Assembly: GCA_030765455.1 (NCBI GenBank)
Contig: JAVCCM010000166.1
Span: forward strand, 1-55,834
Length of the DNA: 55,834 bases
Direction of reading: 5' to 3'
DNA from: Candidatus Electryonea clarkiae
Lineage (GTDB): Bacteria; Electryoneota; Electryoneia; Electryoneales; Electryoneaceae
Part shown: one piece after another, positions 1 to 9,025 of the stretch
Numbering within the stretch: the first letter of the stretch is position 1
Layout of the letters: every line of letters starts with the position of its first letter
Made by a program: the position numbers and the translations under genes
Notes under the pieces: generated by a model
The model's input: the letters and a program-made list of their open reading frames with translations, nothing else
Told to the model about the DNA's origin: nothing
The model's database searches: none

Positions 1-123
1 AAAACAGGGTTTTCTGTCTGAAGTATCAAGGGAAAGTAAACAGGAGCCGTATACGTGAACCGTACGTACGGTTCTGTGAGAGGGATGAGGCGAAGTAGAT
101 CACTCCGCCTCACCCTACTCGAT
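1..123 (+). mobile_element. Group II intron, 3' end (domains V and VI only)
   Basis: The segment 44-74 reads as a group II intron domain V: it opens with GAGCCGTATAC, carrying the catalytic AGC triad, and closes with GTACGTACGGTTC. Both flanks match the well-known bacterial domain V sequence; only the terminal hairpin between them is shorter (31 nt instead of the usual 34). It is followed at 81-116 by a domain VI-like stem (AGGG-A-TGAGGCG pairing with CGCCTCA-CCCT) with an unpaired A, and then CTACTCGAT, a typical intron 3' end, so the boundary lies near 118-123. The reverse transcriptase/maturase and domains I-IV would be upstream, outside the window. Whether the intron is active cannot be judged. 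Confidence 0.82.
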
Positions 124-224
124 TCAACAAGATCAATGGCACCGTCGGAGTAAGTTCTCATGTTGCAGGAACAGGATTTATCCTCCCAGTCCTGCTGATT
201 CAATCATATGCGGATAAATTCTGA
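123..224 (+). other. Open segment in the intron 3' exon, unidentified gene tail
   Basis: Directly after the intron end the frame is open for 33 codons and ends with TGA at 222-224. The peptide contains GTVGVSSHVAGTGFILPVLL, which has a hydrophobic stretch, but I do not recognise a family. It could be the C-terminal end of a gene interrupted by the intron, or chance. The same frame continues after the stop into the kinase fragment at 264. Confidence 0.25.
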
Positions 225-263
225 TACTTCATTCAGATATATATTAAAAGTAATCGACTTCAG

Positions 264-653
264 ATGGCAATTGTGGTTTCTCCTCTAATTCGTTCTTTTA
301 GTCCGAATATTCTGGAAATATTCTGTAATCCGGGAGAATTGAACCAGGTATTTATGAATCTGCTTATGAATGCTGTAGTAGCCGTGGGTGATGAGGGAAA
401 AATATCAGTGAAAACTTCGTTGGATAACAGTCTCCTGACAATCAGCATATCAGATAACGGTAACGGAATCGAGGAGGAAAAATTAGGAACCCTGTTTGAA
501 CCGGCTTTCACCGAAAGAGATTCACGTATCCGCATGCGCACCGGGCTTTACTCCAGCCACAACATCATCCGGAAACATAACGGAGAGATCAAGGTCGAGA
601 GTATATTGGGCAAAGGGACAACCTTTACAGTAATCCTGCCAGTGAATAATTGA
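264..653 (+). pseudogene. Histidine kinase ATPase domain fragment (decayed)
   Basis: A 129-residue reading frame covers only the HATPase_c (Bergerat) domain of a sensor histidine kinase. Visible parts in order are the N box (ELNQVFMNLLMNAVVAV), the G1 box (ISDNGNGI), the F box region (LFEPAFTE) and a final GKGTTF G3-like segment. The G2 ATP-lid, normally GTGLGLS, is degraded to RTGLYSS, and no dimerisation/phosphoacceptor domain precedes it. There is no convincing ribosome site and the frame is closed by a stop at 222-224. It is therefore most likely a remnant of a kinase gene next to an intron insertion, not a working kinase. Confidence 0.6.
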
Positions 654-751
654 TGCTTAAAGGCACCAAGCAGTCTTCGACACAAGTAAACTGATTCTTA
701 TTCCTGTTGATTTTCTATTTTCCAACAGTGCATTGTAGAAATTCCGGGTGA

Positions 752-792
752 GATAATAAAAACCCGGACAGAATAATGATTCCATCCGGGTT
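752..792 (-). terminator. Rho-independent terminator for the first C25 gene
   Basis: A perfect 8-bp stem AACCCGGA/TCCGGGTT (761-768 with 785-792) lies 24 nt beyond the stop codon of the minus-strand gene ending at 816. On the minus strand it is followed by a T-rich run (TTTTTATTAT), the classic layout of an intrinsic terminator. Confidence 0.8.
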
Positions 793-815
793 AAAGAATT
801 TCATCTTCAGTCTTA

Positions 816-3800
816 TTATTTCATAAAGACCATTTTTCTTATCGCAATGTCAGAACCTGCTTCAAGTTTGACGAAAAACATTCCTGAAGTCAGGTTATGA
901 GTACTTGCATCAAATACCAGTTTATGCTTTCCAGCCTGCATATTCCTGTCAACCAGTTTTGCAACTTCCTGTCCAAGGACATTGAAGACAGAGAGCCTAA
1001 CCTGCCCTGGGTTGACAAGGTCAAAGCGAAGCTCTGTAGTTGGATTGAACGGGTTGGGATAGTTCGCATACAGCTTGAATTTCTCCGGCATCGCTTCGAC
1101 AAGCTTTTCAGCATCGGGGTCGTAATTATCCGGTGCTATTGTCGTAAACCGTATTGCAAATTCGTTCTCGATGGAATCTGCGGCAGCCGGGTAAATCCTG
1201 CCATAAGTATATTGCAGTCCAGCAGTGTGATCTTCGTTTTCGATACCGACTGTAGCATAGTTATTTTTTGAGTCCACGTTCGGGCAATTACTATAATGTA
1301 CCTCAATTATGCCGTCGCCGGTCGGAGTTGTATGCTGAGCAGGATCCTTCAATACAATAGCAAAACGTGCAGGATATTCGTGTTGATCCAGCGAATACCT
1401 GTTCCATGAATGCCATTCGACGATGAACAAACCATTTTCATCATCATAGGAGGTATATACGCTTGTAACTTCGCCTGTAGGCGGCTTCAGGTCGTCCCAA
1501 AATCCAGCTATAAAAGCCTTTGGACCAAGACCACCGGGAATGTGCCAGTTACGGAAATAGTGCCTGTAATAATTCGGCGCTTCCTGGAAATCCAGCCATC
1601 CATTTGAACTGACCGTAACAGTAGAACCCTCTTCGTAGTTCACTCCATAGAAGGAAAAATCAAATGGAAGTTCTACGAAGAAATTGGCATCATCAGAGAG
1701 TTCATGCAGCTCTCCACCATTATTCGCCAAATCCCACCATTGGTACTCAGGAACAGTCTCATCGGTGTTGTCGAAACCTGTATCCGTCTGATCATAAGCG
1801 AAGTAACCATAGCTGTCAGGTCCCAATGGGTCAGTAGATGTGACGCCTTCAAGAGGTAGAGCAAAGTTAGCATTGTCAATCACCTCGCCGTTGCTCTCAA
1901 ACATTACAGCAAAATTGATTACTCTTCCGCCATAGGTGCCTGAGTTTATGCTGACCTCGAATGGTGTCTGGATAGATGCGCTCTCGCCGGGAGCAACAGT
2001 CCCCAGCGAAACCGGATCAGTAGTAGATACAGTACATGTTTCATCCCATGAGTCGAGGGTTACTGTCACATCTTCAGCCTCAACTGAGCCTACATTGACA
2101 AATTCAATTGTTAATGATGCTTCTCCTGCCGGTTCAAAACTTCCAGTAGTAGTATGAGAGGAATATTCAAATTTTGCCGCTCCCACCGATGTCCATATCT
2201 TGGCACTCCATGGTCCACCGGCAGATCCGGTAACTTCAAGCTCGAACTCCAGATCAGCCATGTCGGGAACAGCCTCAAGCATGGTAAACGTATAAGCAGT
2301 TCCATTGCTTGCGGATGCACCAGCACCTATGTCACCGAATGTCGCTTCACCATTATTAACTGTAACGAGATCGGCATCAGGATGAGTAAGTGTTGCAGAC
2401 ACTCCAGTCTGAGCAGTAGTTCCAGTGTTGGTGAGTGTTATGGTAAGCTCTATCTCCGTGCCGGGGAAAATTGCCTGGGGAGAGACACTCCAATCACTGA
2501 CGCCAACATATTCAGCAGATTCTGTTACATCAATAGTTTCTATTACCGGAACGAAATCGGGGCGGGTTACAGTTACCTCGATGTCGCCTGTTTCAATATC
2601 CAGTAAAGTCAGGGAAATTTCACCCATGTCATCAGTAAATCCACCGGCAAAAAAGTCATCACCCTGGCGAAGCTGCACATAAGCACCCGGGATGATGTAT
2701 CCCTGGTTCGTTGTGACTGCTACGTCGATAAAATCCTGTCCCAGGGCAATTTCATCAACCATGTCCACGTTCATCCTGCCTGGACGTTTTGTCCACATAC
2801 TCAGTGTTGGATCGCCGAAAATATGATAAACACTGCTGTAAAATTCTACTCCCTGTCCAGCGTCTCTTTCAAGAGGTTGACCAAGGAATATTTCCCATTT
2901 TCCACGCAAAGTAGCTTGAGAAATGTTACGCATATTCTCCTGATATACTCCAGTCATGAAACCTGCAAGCATGGGATTATTGAATTTGGTTTGGGTATGA
3001 AGATCCGAAGGCGCAACAACTGCGACCGCACCGGTGGGATTATTAGGATTTCCTGCAGTGATCCAGTGCTCCCCAAAACACTTGGTGTTGTTGGGGTTTC
3101 CAAAATCGCCGGTATTGCATACACATGAGAGCACGACAGGTAAAACATGTGCATTGTTAAGATTATCAACATCCGTCCTGTTATATGCAGGTGCCAGCCA
3201 TCCGGTTGAATTACCCCAGCCTCGGTATGTAACCCAGTTAGTACCTTCATTGATGCTGGCATCGATATCGCCGGGGGTTGCATTATTATCACTTCCCTGT
3301 CGCCAGGTTAGAGTATCGACATCTGTAAATCCCCATTCACCCAGCAAACGTTCCATTAACCATTGAGTGGTGGCAATAGGTGTTGAAGGAGTAATATCTC
3401 CCTCAGCAAAATTTCCGGCAACAAGTGTTGCATGAGTCCAGCGATGCTGATTATTAACCCTGAATGGATCTCTTTCATATGTCACGCCTCGATTTGAAGC
3501 GTTCATCGCTTCGTTGGTGGTGCCAACGGTCATCCGACCAATGAAGACCTCTGGGAAGTAATCGTCACCGTCGATAAAAACATAGGACCAGTCAGTTACA
3601 TCCACTTCATTGCGGTCAGCAGGATTTACAATTCGGTCACATGGGATTTCCGGTCCACGATTCTCATCACCGACGATAAGAATATATTCTAGCGGTGGAT
3701 CAAGTGTATCATAATAATTTAGAATCGTTTGTCTTAACTGGGAAAAGCTTGGTGTGGTTTCAAAAGAATATATCTCTATATTGTAACCCATCTGTCTTTT

Positions 3801-4514
3801 CCACTCAATAAATGCACCAATAGAACTGACATAATTCTGATCTATAACCAGCAGATATGTGCCTTTAGAATCTGAAAGCCTGAGCCCCAAGTCGTCCAGC
3901 TCATTCAAAACCATAGATTCATACATAGGCATAAAAGCTCTCGAAACAGGGCGGGCAGGCTCGACTGCACTTACATTCGGCAGAGGGTCTCCAATCCTGA
4001 CCTCGAAAGTAAGGTTTGTCAACATCCAGAGTGTTCCGTCTTCGGAGTTCTGTACTGGATTGATAATCAATGGCGCCGCAGTAATGTCACGCATTACAAC
4101 TGCTTTATCCAATCTTGCCCAGGTAATACCTGTTGGACCATCAAGCAGACTTATCTTATCACCCGCGTTTGACAGCGGACTCCATGAAATCAACTCACCA
4201 TCCGTAATCACGAGCTGAGCAGAACGACCCCAGGGCAGACGTATTAAGCCTCCCACGCCGGGACGGTCTTCACCTGAAGATAATCCAAGATTCGTATTTA
4301 CGGATACGGACCAGCCATCGTTATTTTCATCAAGATTGAAACCACCTGCATTCCATTCCAGGGTGATTTTTTCGGAATTTTCACTCGTCACTTCCAATAC
4401 GGCTTCCGAAGAAACAGTAGGATCAAGTGCGATGTACGCGCCCCATGACTCCGCTGAAGCTATCATCAGCGTAAACAGTGCCAGGGTTGCCAGTAGAACG
4501 GACTTTCGCATCAT
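816..4514 (-). CDS. C25 (gingipain-family) cysteine protease-like protein with type IX sorting domain
   Basis: About 1,232 residues. I start it at ATG 4514, not further upstream, because GGAGG lies 6 nt before it and a clean signal peptide follows (MRKSVLLATLALFTLMIASA). Residues about 215-570 match Peptidase_C25: the GDDYFPEVFIGR block, and the cysteine block CNTGDF with the predicted nucleophile Cys466. The position where gingipains have the catalytic GHG histidine reads YRGWGN (about 430-435), with Trp instead of His. Beyond it are CARDB/Ig-like repeats (YVGVSDWSVSP onward), a beta-sandwich module starting GPDSYGYFAYD, and a C-terminal sorting domain (YPNPFNPTTELRF to RKMVFMK). It is expected to be exported by the type IX system. 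It sits in tandem with a close paralog at 4796-8515. Protease activity is uncertain given the missing histidine. Confidence 0.9.
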   Translation of the reverse strand: MMRKSVLLATLALFTLMIASAESWGAYIALDPTVSSEAVLEVTSENSEKITLEWNAGGFNLDENNDGWSVSVNTNLGLSSGEDRPGVGGLIRLPWGRSAQLVITDGELISWSPLSNAGDKISLLDGPTGITWARLDKAVVMRDITAAPLIINPVQNSEDGTLWMLTNLTFEVRIGDPLPNVSAVEPARPVSRAFMPMYESMVLNELDDLGLRLSDSKGTYLLVIDQNYVSSIGAFIEWKRQMGYNIEIYSFETTPSFSQLRQTILNYYDTLDPPLEYILIVGDENRGPEIPCDRIVNPADRNEVDVTDWSYVFIDGDDYFPEVFIGRMTVGTTNEAMNASNRGVTYERDPFRVNNQHRWTHATLVAGNFAEGDITPSTPIATTQWLMERLLGEWGFTDVDTLTWRQGSDNNATPGDIDASINEGTNWVTYRGWGNSTGWLAPAYNRTDVDNLNNAHVLPVVLSCVCNTGDFGNPNNTKCFGEHWITAGNPNNPTGAVAVVAPSDLHTQTKFNNPMLAGFMTGVYQENMRNISQATLRGKWEIFLGQPLERDAGQGVEFYSSVYHIFGDPTLSMWTKRPGRMNVDMVDEIALGQDFIDVAVTTNQGYIIPGAYVQLRQGDDFFAGGFTDDMGEISLTLLDIETGDIEVTVTRPDFVPVIETIDVTESAEYVGVSDWSVSPQAIFPGTEIELTITLTNTGTTAQTGVSATLTHPDADLVTVNNGEATFGDIGAGASASNGTAYTFTMLEAVPDMADLEFELEVTGSAGGPWSAKIWTSVGAAKFEYSSHTTTGSFEPAGEASLTIEFVNVGSVEAEDVTVTLDSWDETCTVSTTDPVSLGTVAPGESASIQTPFEVSINSGTYGGRVINFAVMFESNGEVIDNANFALPLEGVTSTDPLGPDSYGYFAYDQTDTGFDNTDETVPEYQWWDLANNGGELHELSDDANFFVELPFDFSFYGVNYEEGSTVTVSSNGWLDFQEAPNYYRHYFRNWHIPGGLGPKAFIAGFWDDLKPPTGEVTSVYTSYDDENGLFIVEWHSWNRYSLDQHEYPARFAIVLKDPAQHTTPTGDGIIEVHYSNCPNVDSKNNYATVGIENEDHTAGLQYTYGRIYPAAADSIENEFAIRFTTIAPDNYDPDAEKLVEAMPEKFKLYANYPNPFNPTTELRFDLVNPGQVRLSVFNVLGQEVAKLVDRNMQAGKHKLVFDASTHNLTSGMFFVKLEAGSDIAIRKMVFMK

Positions 4515-4745
4515 GCTAAACCTCCAAATGATGTTTATTTTTCTTACTATCACAATATCAACAAATTACGCAATAAATATATCACGGACAAATTTTTTCC
4601 TTTAACCTTAAAAGGTGGTTCAAAAATGAATCATGTGTCAAGGCTGAAAAATATCAATAATCCGCTCCTAAGGAATTGTCTTCTTCATTGCTCCCTCGCG
4701 TCTTCAAATGAATTTGTTCAGTTGAAATCTTAATTGCAAAAGACT

Positions 4746-4777
4746 CTTTTCACGCAAAGACGCGAAGGGGCAAAGTT
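4746..4777. repeat. Short intergenic repeat-like sequence (CGCAAAGACGCGAAG)
   Basis: The sequence TTCACGCAAAGACGCGAAGG in the 280-nt gap between the two C25 paralogs resembles a motif that is very common as a dispersed intergenic repeat in many bacterial genomes (variants of 'cgcaaagacgcaaag'). A related, larger copy family is seen at 25482-25607. No gene is seen in the rest of this gap. Confidence 0.45.
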
Positions 4778-4795
4778 CAATCAATAATAACCCAA

Positions 4796-7700
4796 TTATC
4801 TTAAATATACCATTTTGCTGATCGCGATGTTTTTATCAGTCTTGAGGCAAAGAAAATATACGCCAGATGACAGGTTCAGATTTCCTGCATTAAGAGTATA
4901 TTTATGTTTTCCCCATTTCGTTTCACTGTTCAAAAGTTTCGCTGGTTCCTGCCCTAATATATTGAATAGTGATAATTCTACATGAGCCGTCTCAGCCAGG
5001 TCGAACCTGATTTCAGTATAATTATTAAATGGGTTGGGAAAATTATTATACAACTGGAACCTATCCGGTTTTTGTGCGAGAGCTGGATCAGGAATAGGAT
5101 CGTAATTATCCGGTGGAATTGTTGTAATTCTTATAGCTCGATGATCCTCGATTTCAGCCGCGGCATCGGGATATATACCAGCATAGGTATATTCCAAACC
5201 AATCGTATGCATCTCATTTTGAATCCCGACCGTAGCATAATTATTGAAAGTATCAACATTTTCGCAATCAAAGTAATGAAACTCGATAATGCCGTCCCCG
5301 GTCGGGGTGGAGTATTCCGACTCATCTTTTAGAACAAGGGCAAACCGGGCTGGATATTCCATCTGGTCAAGAAGGTATCTATTCCAGGAATTCCACTCGA
5401 TTATGAAAAGAGCATTGGCTTCATCGTAATATGTGTAAACCCTTGTATCCAAGCCGGTCGGTGGTTTCAAATCATCCCAGAATGGTGCTATCATGGCACG
5501 GGGACCAAGTACACCTGGGATCTGCCAGTTTCTGAAAAACAAACGATAGAAATTTGCAGTTTTTTGAAAGTCAAGCCAGCCATTAGAGCTGACAGTTATG
5601 GTATCGCCTTCCAGGTACGTTTCACCATAAAATGTGAAATCAAAAGGCAAGCTGATGTAAATGATTTGATCATCACTTAGTTCATAAAGACTTCCGTTAT
5701 TCCTACCCAAGTTCCACCATTGATATTCCGGCACGGTCTCGTCCATGTTGTCAAAACCGGTATCGGTATCGTCATAGGCGAAATATCCGTAAGCATCAGG
5801 ACCAAGTGGATCAGTTGATAATGCACCTTCAAGGGGAAGAGTTATCACTGTATAACCTATCTCGTCATCCCCGCTGGAGAAGAACACAGTGTAATGAATA
5901 ATTCTGCCACCGTAAGTTCCTTCAGCGACAGACAGCTCAAACAGATCATCCGGAGTAACAGTTTCTCCCGCCAAGATATCTCCAAGCGTTATTTCATCAC
6001 TTACAACTGTTACCGCCTCATTCCATGATTCCAGTCGGGCGATGATTTCCCGGGCATCAGCAGAACCATTATTGGTAAAACTGATTCTCAAGGACGCTTC
6101 TCCACCGGGGCTGTATTCTCCTTCAGTTACCTCATGTGAAGCATACTCAAGGTTTACCGCCTCTACAGGTATCCAGATTTTCCCTGTCCATTCTCCTCCG
6201 GCAGAACTCGAAATTTGTAATTCAAATTCGAGGAACATCCCATCTGGAACGTTATCAGAAAGAATAAAATTAAACGGAACCGCATTGCTTTGAGTTGAAC
6301 CGGTTGAGATATCGCCAAAAGTCGCATTTGAAACGTCAATTGTTACAAGATTATTATCAGGATGTGTCAGGGAAGCGGATACATCATACTGGTTTGAATT
6401 CCCGGTATTTTGCAGTGTAACCGTCAACTCAATTTCTTCACCGCGTTGAATGCCATCTATATTATCATCATTCCATTCCCAATCAACAACTCCAACGTAA
6501 CTTTCAGGTTGGGTGATGGTGATAGTGTCTATCACGGGTATGTAGTCCGGACAAGTTATTGTGACTTCAAGATCACCCGGCTCAACAGCGTCAATTGGCA
6601 GCGAGACCACACCCGACTCGTCAGGAAATCCTCCGGAGAGGAATTCATCGCCCTGGCGTAATTGAACATAAGTCTGTGGCAGGAAATATCCTCGATGATC
6701 GAGAGATATCTCTAAATAATCCTGTCCCAAGGGTATTTCGTCGGGCATTTCCGGATTCATTGTCAGTGGTCGTTTTACCCACATATCCAATGTTGGATCA
6801 CCGAAGACGTGATAAATATTCCAGTAAAACTCCACTACTCCACCCGGCGCTCGATGATTCGGAAACCCATAATAGATTTCCCATTTCGCACGTTGTAATG
6901 CTTCAGAGATGTTGCGAATATTTTCGACATAGATTCCGTAGAAAAATCCGGCAAGCAAAGGATTATTATATCTTGTCTGAGTATGAAGGTCAGTTGGAGC
7001 GATAACCGCAATTCCACCGGTCGGATTATTTGGATTACCGGCAGTGATCCAGTGTTCAGCAAAACATTTGGTGTTGTTGAAGTTGCCGAAATCACCGGTA
7101 TTGCATGTCGCAGAAACAACAATCGGTAATAGATTTACATTTGTAAGATTATCAATATCAGTTCTATCATATATTGGAGCCAACCATCCTACAGAATTTC
7201 CCCAGCCACGGTAGGCAACCCAGTTTGTTCCGGCGTTAATGCTGTTGCTTATATCCCTGTCAGTCGCATTATTACCGCTTCCCTGCCGCCAGGTCAGAGT
7301 ATCAACATCTGTAAATCCCCAATCGTTCAACAACCTTTCCTGAAGCCATTGAATAGTAGAAAATGTTGTAATCGGCGAATAATAATCTTCTGCAAAATTC
7401 CCTACTGCCAGAGTTGCATTTGTCCAGCGATATTCATTCTCAACCATAAAAGGATCACGTTCATAATTCACAACCCGTCTTGAGGCATTCAAAGCTTCAT
7501 TTGTAGTACCAACAGTCATCCTGCCGATAAAAAATTCAGGGAAATAATCATCTCCTTCGATATGAGTGTATTTCCAATCGGAGACATCAATTTCATTATG
7601 ATCACTTGGATTTGTTATTCTACCGGAAGGAATCTCAGATCCCCGGTTTTCGTCACCAACGAGGAGAACATATTCCAGGGGTGGATCATGTGAATAATAA

Positions 7701-8515
7701 TATTCTCTAATAGTATTGCGTAGCTGCTGAAAACTTGGGGTAGTGTCAAATTCATATAAAACGACATTATGCCCTTTTTGACGCTTCCATTCTATGAAAT
7801 CCTGAATGGAAGTGACATATGTTCGGTTGACTACAATGAGGTATGATCCTTTCGTGTCCATTAACCGTACACCGAGATCGTCCAGCTCATTAATCACTTG
7901 CGATTGATATGTATTGTAGAAAGCTCGAGAAACAGGACGATGGGGTGGAGCTGTACTGAATCCCGGTATGTTTTCTCCAACAGCGATAGTAATTTCAAGG
8001 TGATTTGCATATAATAGCTTACCATCTATCGACTTCTGGACATACTTCACTTGTAATGGTGCTACAGTAAGATCACGGAAGATCCCAGCTTCTCCAAGAG
8101 TTACCCAGGGCTCAACATTCTGACAACCGGCTAATGAAATAGCTTCGCTTTTCCCGGAAGATTCATCCCACCTGGTTATTTCACCACCGGTCACGATTAA
8201 TTCAGCAGTTCGTCCCCAGGGCAGCCTGACCAATCCTCCGTCAAACGATGATTGCTTGCCAGCGAGATAATCAACTTCATTCAATGATTCCGAATTAATT
8301 GTATCCGACTTCCATTCAAGTTTAATGGTATTACTACCTTCACTTATTATCTCGAATTTACCATTTTTCGCAGATGCATCCTGATGTTCTAATGAAGATT
8401 TGGCATACAGTGGAATAGACAGGCTCAACGTCAGGATTAATCCAACATGGGAAAAAAATCCAAAGTGTGGTCTAATAATACTTTCGGGAATTTTGAATTG
8501 CGCTTGCCACATCAT
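4796..8515 (-). CDS. C25 (gingipain-family) protease-like protein with type IX sorting domain, tandem paralog
   Basis: 1,239 residues, co-linear with and clearly homologous to its neighbour at 816-4514 over the full length, so the pair arose by tandem duplication. The start has two consecutive ATG codons with GAGGG just upstream; the signal peptide is HVGLILTLSLSIPLYA at residues 23-38. The C25 domain (about 225-560) keeps GDDYFPEFFIGR and the cysteine block SATCNTGDF (Cys471), and again has YRGWGN (435-440) where gingipains have the GHG histidine. It continues with CARDB/Ig-like modules, the GPDAYGYFAYDDTDTGFDN beta-sandwich module, and a sorting domain (FPNPFNNYTEIRF to SKMVYLR). It is probably exported and cell-surface bound. 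Function is inferred from family only. Confidence 0.9.
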   Translation of the reverse strand: MMWQAQFKIPESIIRPHFGFFSHVGLILTLSLSIPLYAKSSLEHQDASAKNGKFEIISEGSNTIKLEWKSDTINSESLNEVDYLAGKQSSFDGGLVRLPWGRTAELIVTGGEITRWDESSGKSEAISLAGCQNVEPWVTLGEAGIFRDLTVAPLQVKYVQKSIDGKLLYANHLEITIAVGENIPGFSTAPPHRPVSRAFYNTYQSQVINELDDLGVRLMDTKGSYLIVVNRTYVTSIQDFIEWKRQKGHNVVLYEFDTTPSFQQLRNTIREYYYSHDPPLEYVLLVGDENRGSEIPSGRITNPSDHNEIDVSDWKYTHIEGDDYFPEFFIGRMTVGTTNEALNASRRVVNYERDPFMVENEYRWTNATLAVGNFAEDYYSPITTFSTIQWLQERLLNDWGFTDVDTLTWRQGSGNNATDRDISNSINAGTNWVAYRGWGNSVGWLAPIYDRTDIDNLTNVNLLPIVVSATCNTGDFGNFNNTKCFAEHWITAGNPNNPTGGIAVIAPTDLHTQTRYNNPLLAGFFYGIYVENIRNISEALQRAKWEIYYGFPNHRAPGGVVEFYWNIYHVFGDPTLDMWVKRPLTMNPEMPDEIPLGQDYLEISLDHRGYFLPQTYVQLRQGDEFLSGGFPDESGVVSLPIDAVEPGDLEVTITCPDYIPVIDTITITQPESYVGVVDWEWNDDNIDGIQRGEEIELTVTLQNTGNSNQYDVSASLTHPDNNLVTIDVSNATFGDISTGSTQSNAVPFNFILSDNVPDGMFLEFELQISSSAGGEWTGKIWIPVEAVNLEYASHEVTEGEYSPGGEASLRISFTNNGSADAREIIARLESWNEAVTVVSDEITLGDILAGETVTPDDLFELSVAEGTYGGRIIHYTVFFSSGDDEIGYTVITLPLEGALSTDPLGPDAYGYFAYDDTDTGFDNMDETVPEYQWWNLGRNNGSLYELSDDQIIYISLPFDFTFYGETYLEGDTITVSSNGWLDFQKTANFYRLFFRNWQIPGVLGPRAMIAPFWDDLKPPTGLDTRVYTYYDEANALFIIEWNSWNRYLLDQMEYPARFALVLKDESEYSTPTGDGIIEFHYFDCENVDTFNNYATVGIQNEMHTIGLEYTYAGIYPDAAAEIEDHRAIRITTIPPDNYDPIPDPALAQKPDRFQLYNNFPNPFNNYTEIRFDLAETAHVELSLFNILGQEPAKLLNSETKWGKHKYTLNAGNLNLSSGVYFLCLKTDKNIAISKMVYLR

Positions 8516-8718
8516 ACCCTCAATCCAGAAAATTTAGTTCGGCTTTTTGCATAAACAGGCAACGTCTATTAATATTAAGGCAAAAAATAAGCCAAAGAGT
8601 TATTGACAGCAGTAAATATTTGGGAATTATAATATTAATAATAAATATAGATCGTGCGAGGATTGAAATGGCATGAATAAAAAAGAGAATTTAAAGGTGA
8701 TTGCGCAATATATGCATT

Positions 8719-8803
8719 CTGAAGTAGCCCGGATGGCTTGCGTCCGTGAGGATCGTTTGATGGAAAATTATCTTCGGGGTACAAGCCATCCGGGTTACTT
8801 CAG
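8719..8803. repeat. Long palindrome, REP/MITE-like, with arms of 22 nt
   Basis: The arms 8719-8740 (CTGAAGTAGCCCGGATGGCTTG) and 8782-8803 pair over 22 positions with only one G-T wobble, around a 41-nt centre that can itself form a small hairpin (GTCC-GTGA-GGAT). It lies in the 510-nt space between divergently transcribed secreted-protein genes. It has the form of a REP-type palindrome or miniature inverted-repeat element; no transposase is nearby. A 72-codon frame that spans it (8673-8891) is probably not a gene. The remainder of the 8516-9025 gap is AT-rich with no other recognised content. Confidence 0.6.
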
Positions 8804-9025
8804 TACTGTATGTTTGTTTTATCCCACGACTCTCGGAGCCAGTACGTTGATGCAGCCAATAATTTGTAAGCTAACGTTTTATCCTGTATAGAAATATTAA
8901 CAAGTTCAGTTTCGTAAGATTTTTATTATTATTGCGGTATGTTATTGCATGAACGAAATAAATTTATTATTATTAAAATAAGGATTTTCAAAACCCACGC
9001 TTTTTTTAAACAGGAGGATGTACTC

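Noticed and set aside
8673..8891. 72-codon frame upstream of the 9026 gene
   Set aside because: It is built mainly from the long palindrome at 8719-8803; no family or good ribosome site.
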